Shown here: in pieces, positions 47,573-48,721 of the stretch | How positions within the stretch are numbered: position 1 is the stretch's first letter | How the letters are laid out: every line of letters starts with the position of its first letter | Assembly (NCBI GenBank): GCA_913055625.1 | Contig: CAJXJW010000012.1 | Span: 1 to 48,721, forward strand | Source: an uncultured Pseudomonadota bacterium | GTDB taxonomy: Bacteria > Pseudomonadota > Gammaproteobacteria > Steroidobacterales > Woeseiaceae | Length of the DNA: 48,721 nucleotides | Direction of reading: 5' to 3' | Notes under the pieces: model-generated | Databases searched by the model: none | The model's input: only the letters and a program-made list of their open reading frames with translations | What the model was told of the DNA's origin: nothing | Program-made: the position numbers and the translations under genes

Positions 47573-48241
47573 TTACGCCTGGTCGCCGGGCGAGCCCACC
47601 ACCTGGTGCACTTTGCCAGCCAGTTCCCGCGCGAGGTATTTCTGGACAGCCGCCCGCACCTCGGGATTGGCATTGAGGTACTTTTCCAGAACGTCGACTC
47701 TCCAGCGAATGGTTCGCAGTGGCTCGTCGACGGTCGCGTCCAGGTCGGCCGGCAAGCCACTCAGGATCAATGCAGACCCCACAAAGTCGCCCGGCCCCAG
47801 GCTGGCAACGTCGGAACCGGGTTGAGTGAGCCGGACCTTGCCTCGCACGATAAGTGCCATGTCCTCGGGAACATCCCCCTTCCGGAGTAGACGCTTCCCA
47901 CGATCTTCCGTCGTCCAGGTGCCAATGCTCAGAACCTGGAGAACCTTGCGCGGCGGGATATCCGCGAATACAAGCTGCCGCACCTCTTCTTCCTCGGGTG
48001 TCAGTTTTACGGGCTGACGCTCCAGGTACAGCCTGCCTGCCTGGAACAAGTTGATTCCCGCAAAACAAACGGCCCATGCGACCGGTGTCCACAGTACCGT
48101 GGATTGAAAAAAGAAGTAGGGGATGGACACGAGTGACGCCGCCACGGCAAACAGGCGCAGCCACAGGATATCGCGCACGCAGTACGCCACCAGCAGCAAG
48201 ACATTGGCGGAATGCAGAAAGTAGTCTACGGGTAAGCCCAT
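47573..48241 (-). CDS. Popeye-like cyclic-nucleotide-binding membrane protein
   Basis: A 222-aa protein with an N-terminal set of about three membrane helices (residues ~7-75, HSANVLLLVAYCVRDILWLR onwards) and a C-terminal cyclic-nucleotide-binding-like domain (about 90-205). The latter includes LRKGDVPEDMALIVRGKVRL, LGPGDFVGSALILSG and RTIRWRVDVLEKYL. This layout and the domain resemble the Popeye (POPDC) family. The classical phosphate-binding cassette RxA motif of CAP-type domains is not evident. It runs opposite to metY and lies downstream of a DUF4136-like gene on the same strand. Function in bacteria is unknown. Confidence 0.8.
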   Translation of the reverse strand: MGLPVDYFLHSANVLLLVAYCVRDILWLRLFAVAASLVSIPYFFFQSTVLWTPVAWAVCFAGINLFQAGRLYLERQPVKLTPEEEEVRQLVFADIPPRKVLQVLSIGTWTTEDRGKRLLRKGDVPEDMALIVRGKVRLTQPGSDVASLGPGDFVGSALILSGLPADLDATVDEPLRTIRWRVDVLEKYLNANPEVRAAVQKYLARELAGKVHQVVGSPGDQA

Positions 48242-48409
48242 GGTGAATGCCTCGTATCGATGGCAGGGAAGAGAGCCGCACGCCGCGGTAGTCGCCGTGT
48301 ATGCCGGATGGACCGACCAGCAGCCCGGGAATCACGGCGCCGGTCGCGTACTACAGTGCGGATGTGACTTGCGTACTCGTGGATGCCGGATCAGCCGCGG
48401 GCTACGCCG

Positions 48410-48721
48410 CTACGGGCCAGCCGAATGCGCTGGAAAGTCGCTGAATATCTCGGAAACCGCGCGCTGGACATCCTCGGCTTTCACTTCATCCTTGCCGAGC
48501 TCGCGCGATACGCGGCTGCGCCACACTTCGGCGTTGCGGGCGGTGTCGATCGCGTGGACGACCAGCGAGGCCTCGCTCACGTTCCGGACGCCCGAGGTGC
48601 TGGTGCCGACGCTGGCACCGCCGCCGCTGCCGTAGCTGCCAACGCCGATGCCGATCCGGAAGGGGCTGGTCTTGATTTTCTCGCTGTGCGCGACCTGGTA
48701 GTCGATCAGCAGGTCGGGCGT
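48410..48721 (-). CDS. DUF4136-like protein, C-terminal part (cut by window edge)
   Basis: The last 103 codons of a minus-strand gene that enters from beyond the window end. It begins TPDLLIDYQVAHSEKIKTSP, then a Gly/Ser-rich GIGVGSYGSGGGASVGT, SLVVHAIDTARNAEVWRSRV and a helical end VQRAVSEIFSDFP. This is the usual C-terminal half of DUF4136 proteins, which are commonly lipoproteins; the N-terminal signal is not in the window. It precedes the Popeye-like gene on the same strand by about 170 bases. Confidence 0.8.
   Translation of the reverse strand, partial: TPDLLIDYQVAHSEKIKTSPFRIGIGVGSYGSGGGASVGTSTSGVRNVSEASLVVHAIDTARNAEVWRSRVSRELGKDEVKAEDVQRAVSEIFSDFPAHSAGP

Noticed and set aside
48240..48635. 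131-aa plus-strand reading frame near the window end
   Set aside because: It is opposite the minus-strand DUF4136-like coding region, which has the better protein features.

Overview
The window is a high-GC (mostly 60-66%) chromosomal segment of a gammaproteobacterium. The gene order (smpB/ssrA, ratA-rnfH-bamE-fur-recN-nadK, hrcA-grpE-dnaK-dnaJ-dapB-carAB-greA-yhbY-rlmE-ftsH-folP-glmM-tpiA-secG-tRNA-Leu-nuoA-N-initiator tRNA) is typical of environmental lineages near the Xanthomonadales/Woeseiales/Chromatiales. I cannot name the species, and the placement is inference from synteny and protein style.

Layout. 1-4.2 kb: tmRNA with its terminator and promoter, smpB, an NSS-type sodium symporter, ratA, rnfH, bamE and fur. 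4.2-6.8 kb: recN and nadK on the minus strand. 6.8-12.6 kb: a heat-shock cluster (hrcA, grpE, dnaK, dnaJ) with two near-consensus sigma-32 promoters, then dapB. 12.6-24.1 kb: carAB, greA, yhbY, rlmE, ftsH, folP, glmM, tpiA and secG, ending in tRNA-Leu(GAG). 24.3-38.6 kb: a complete 14-gene NADH:quinone oxidoreductase operon (nuoA-N) with separate nuoC and nuoD. 38.68 kb: an initiator tRNA with its terminator.

38.76-43.77 kb is accessory. In many related genomes the initiator tRNA is followed by rimP-nusA-infB; here it is followed by an AT-rich orphan membrane-anchored protein, two tandem ~160-bp structured repeats built partly from pieces of the initiator tRNA, a higBA toxin-antitoxin pair, a winged-helix/TPR regulator, a small secreted protein, and a block of perfect palindromes and T-rich tandem repeats. 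Direct copies of the tRNA 3' end punctuate the first part. This looks like stepwise accretion at a tRNA attachment site. No integrase is visible.

43.8-48.7 kb: an MscS-type channel overlapping an SRPBCC protein, an O-acetylhomoserine sulfhydrylase, a Popeye-like cyclic-nucleotide-binding membrane protein, and the 3' part of a DUF4136-like gene cut by the window end.

The most notable observation is the tandem tRNA-derived element (39776-40097). Its three small hairpins carry paired compensatory changes between copies while triloops and one linker stay constant, which suggests selection on, or a mechanism maintaining, the folded form.
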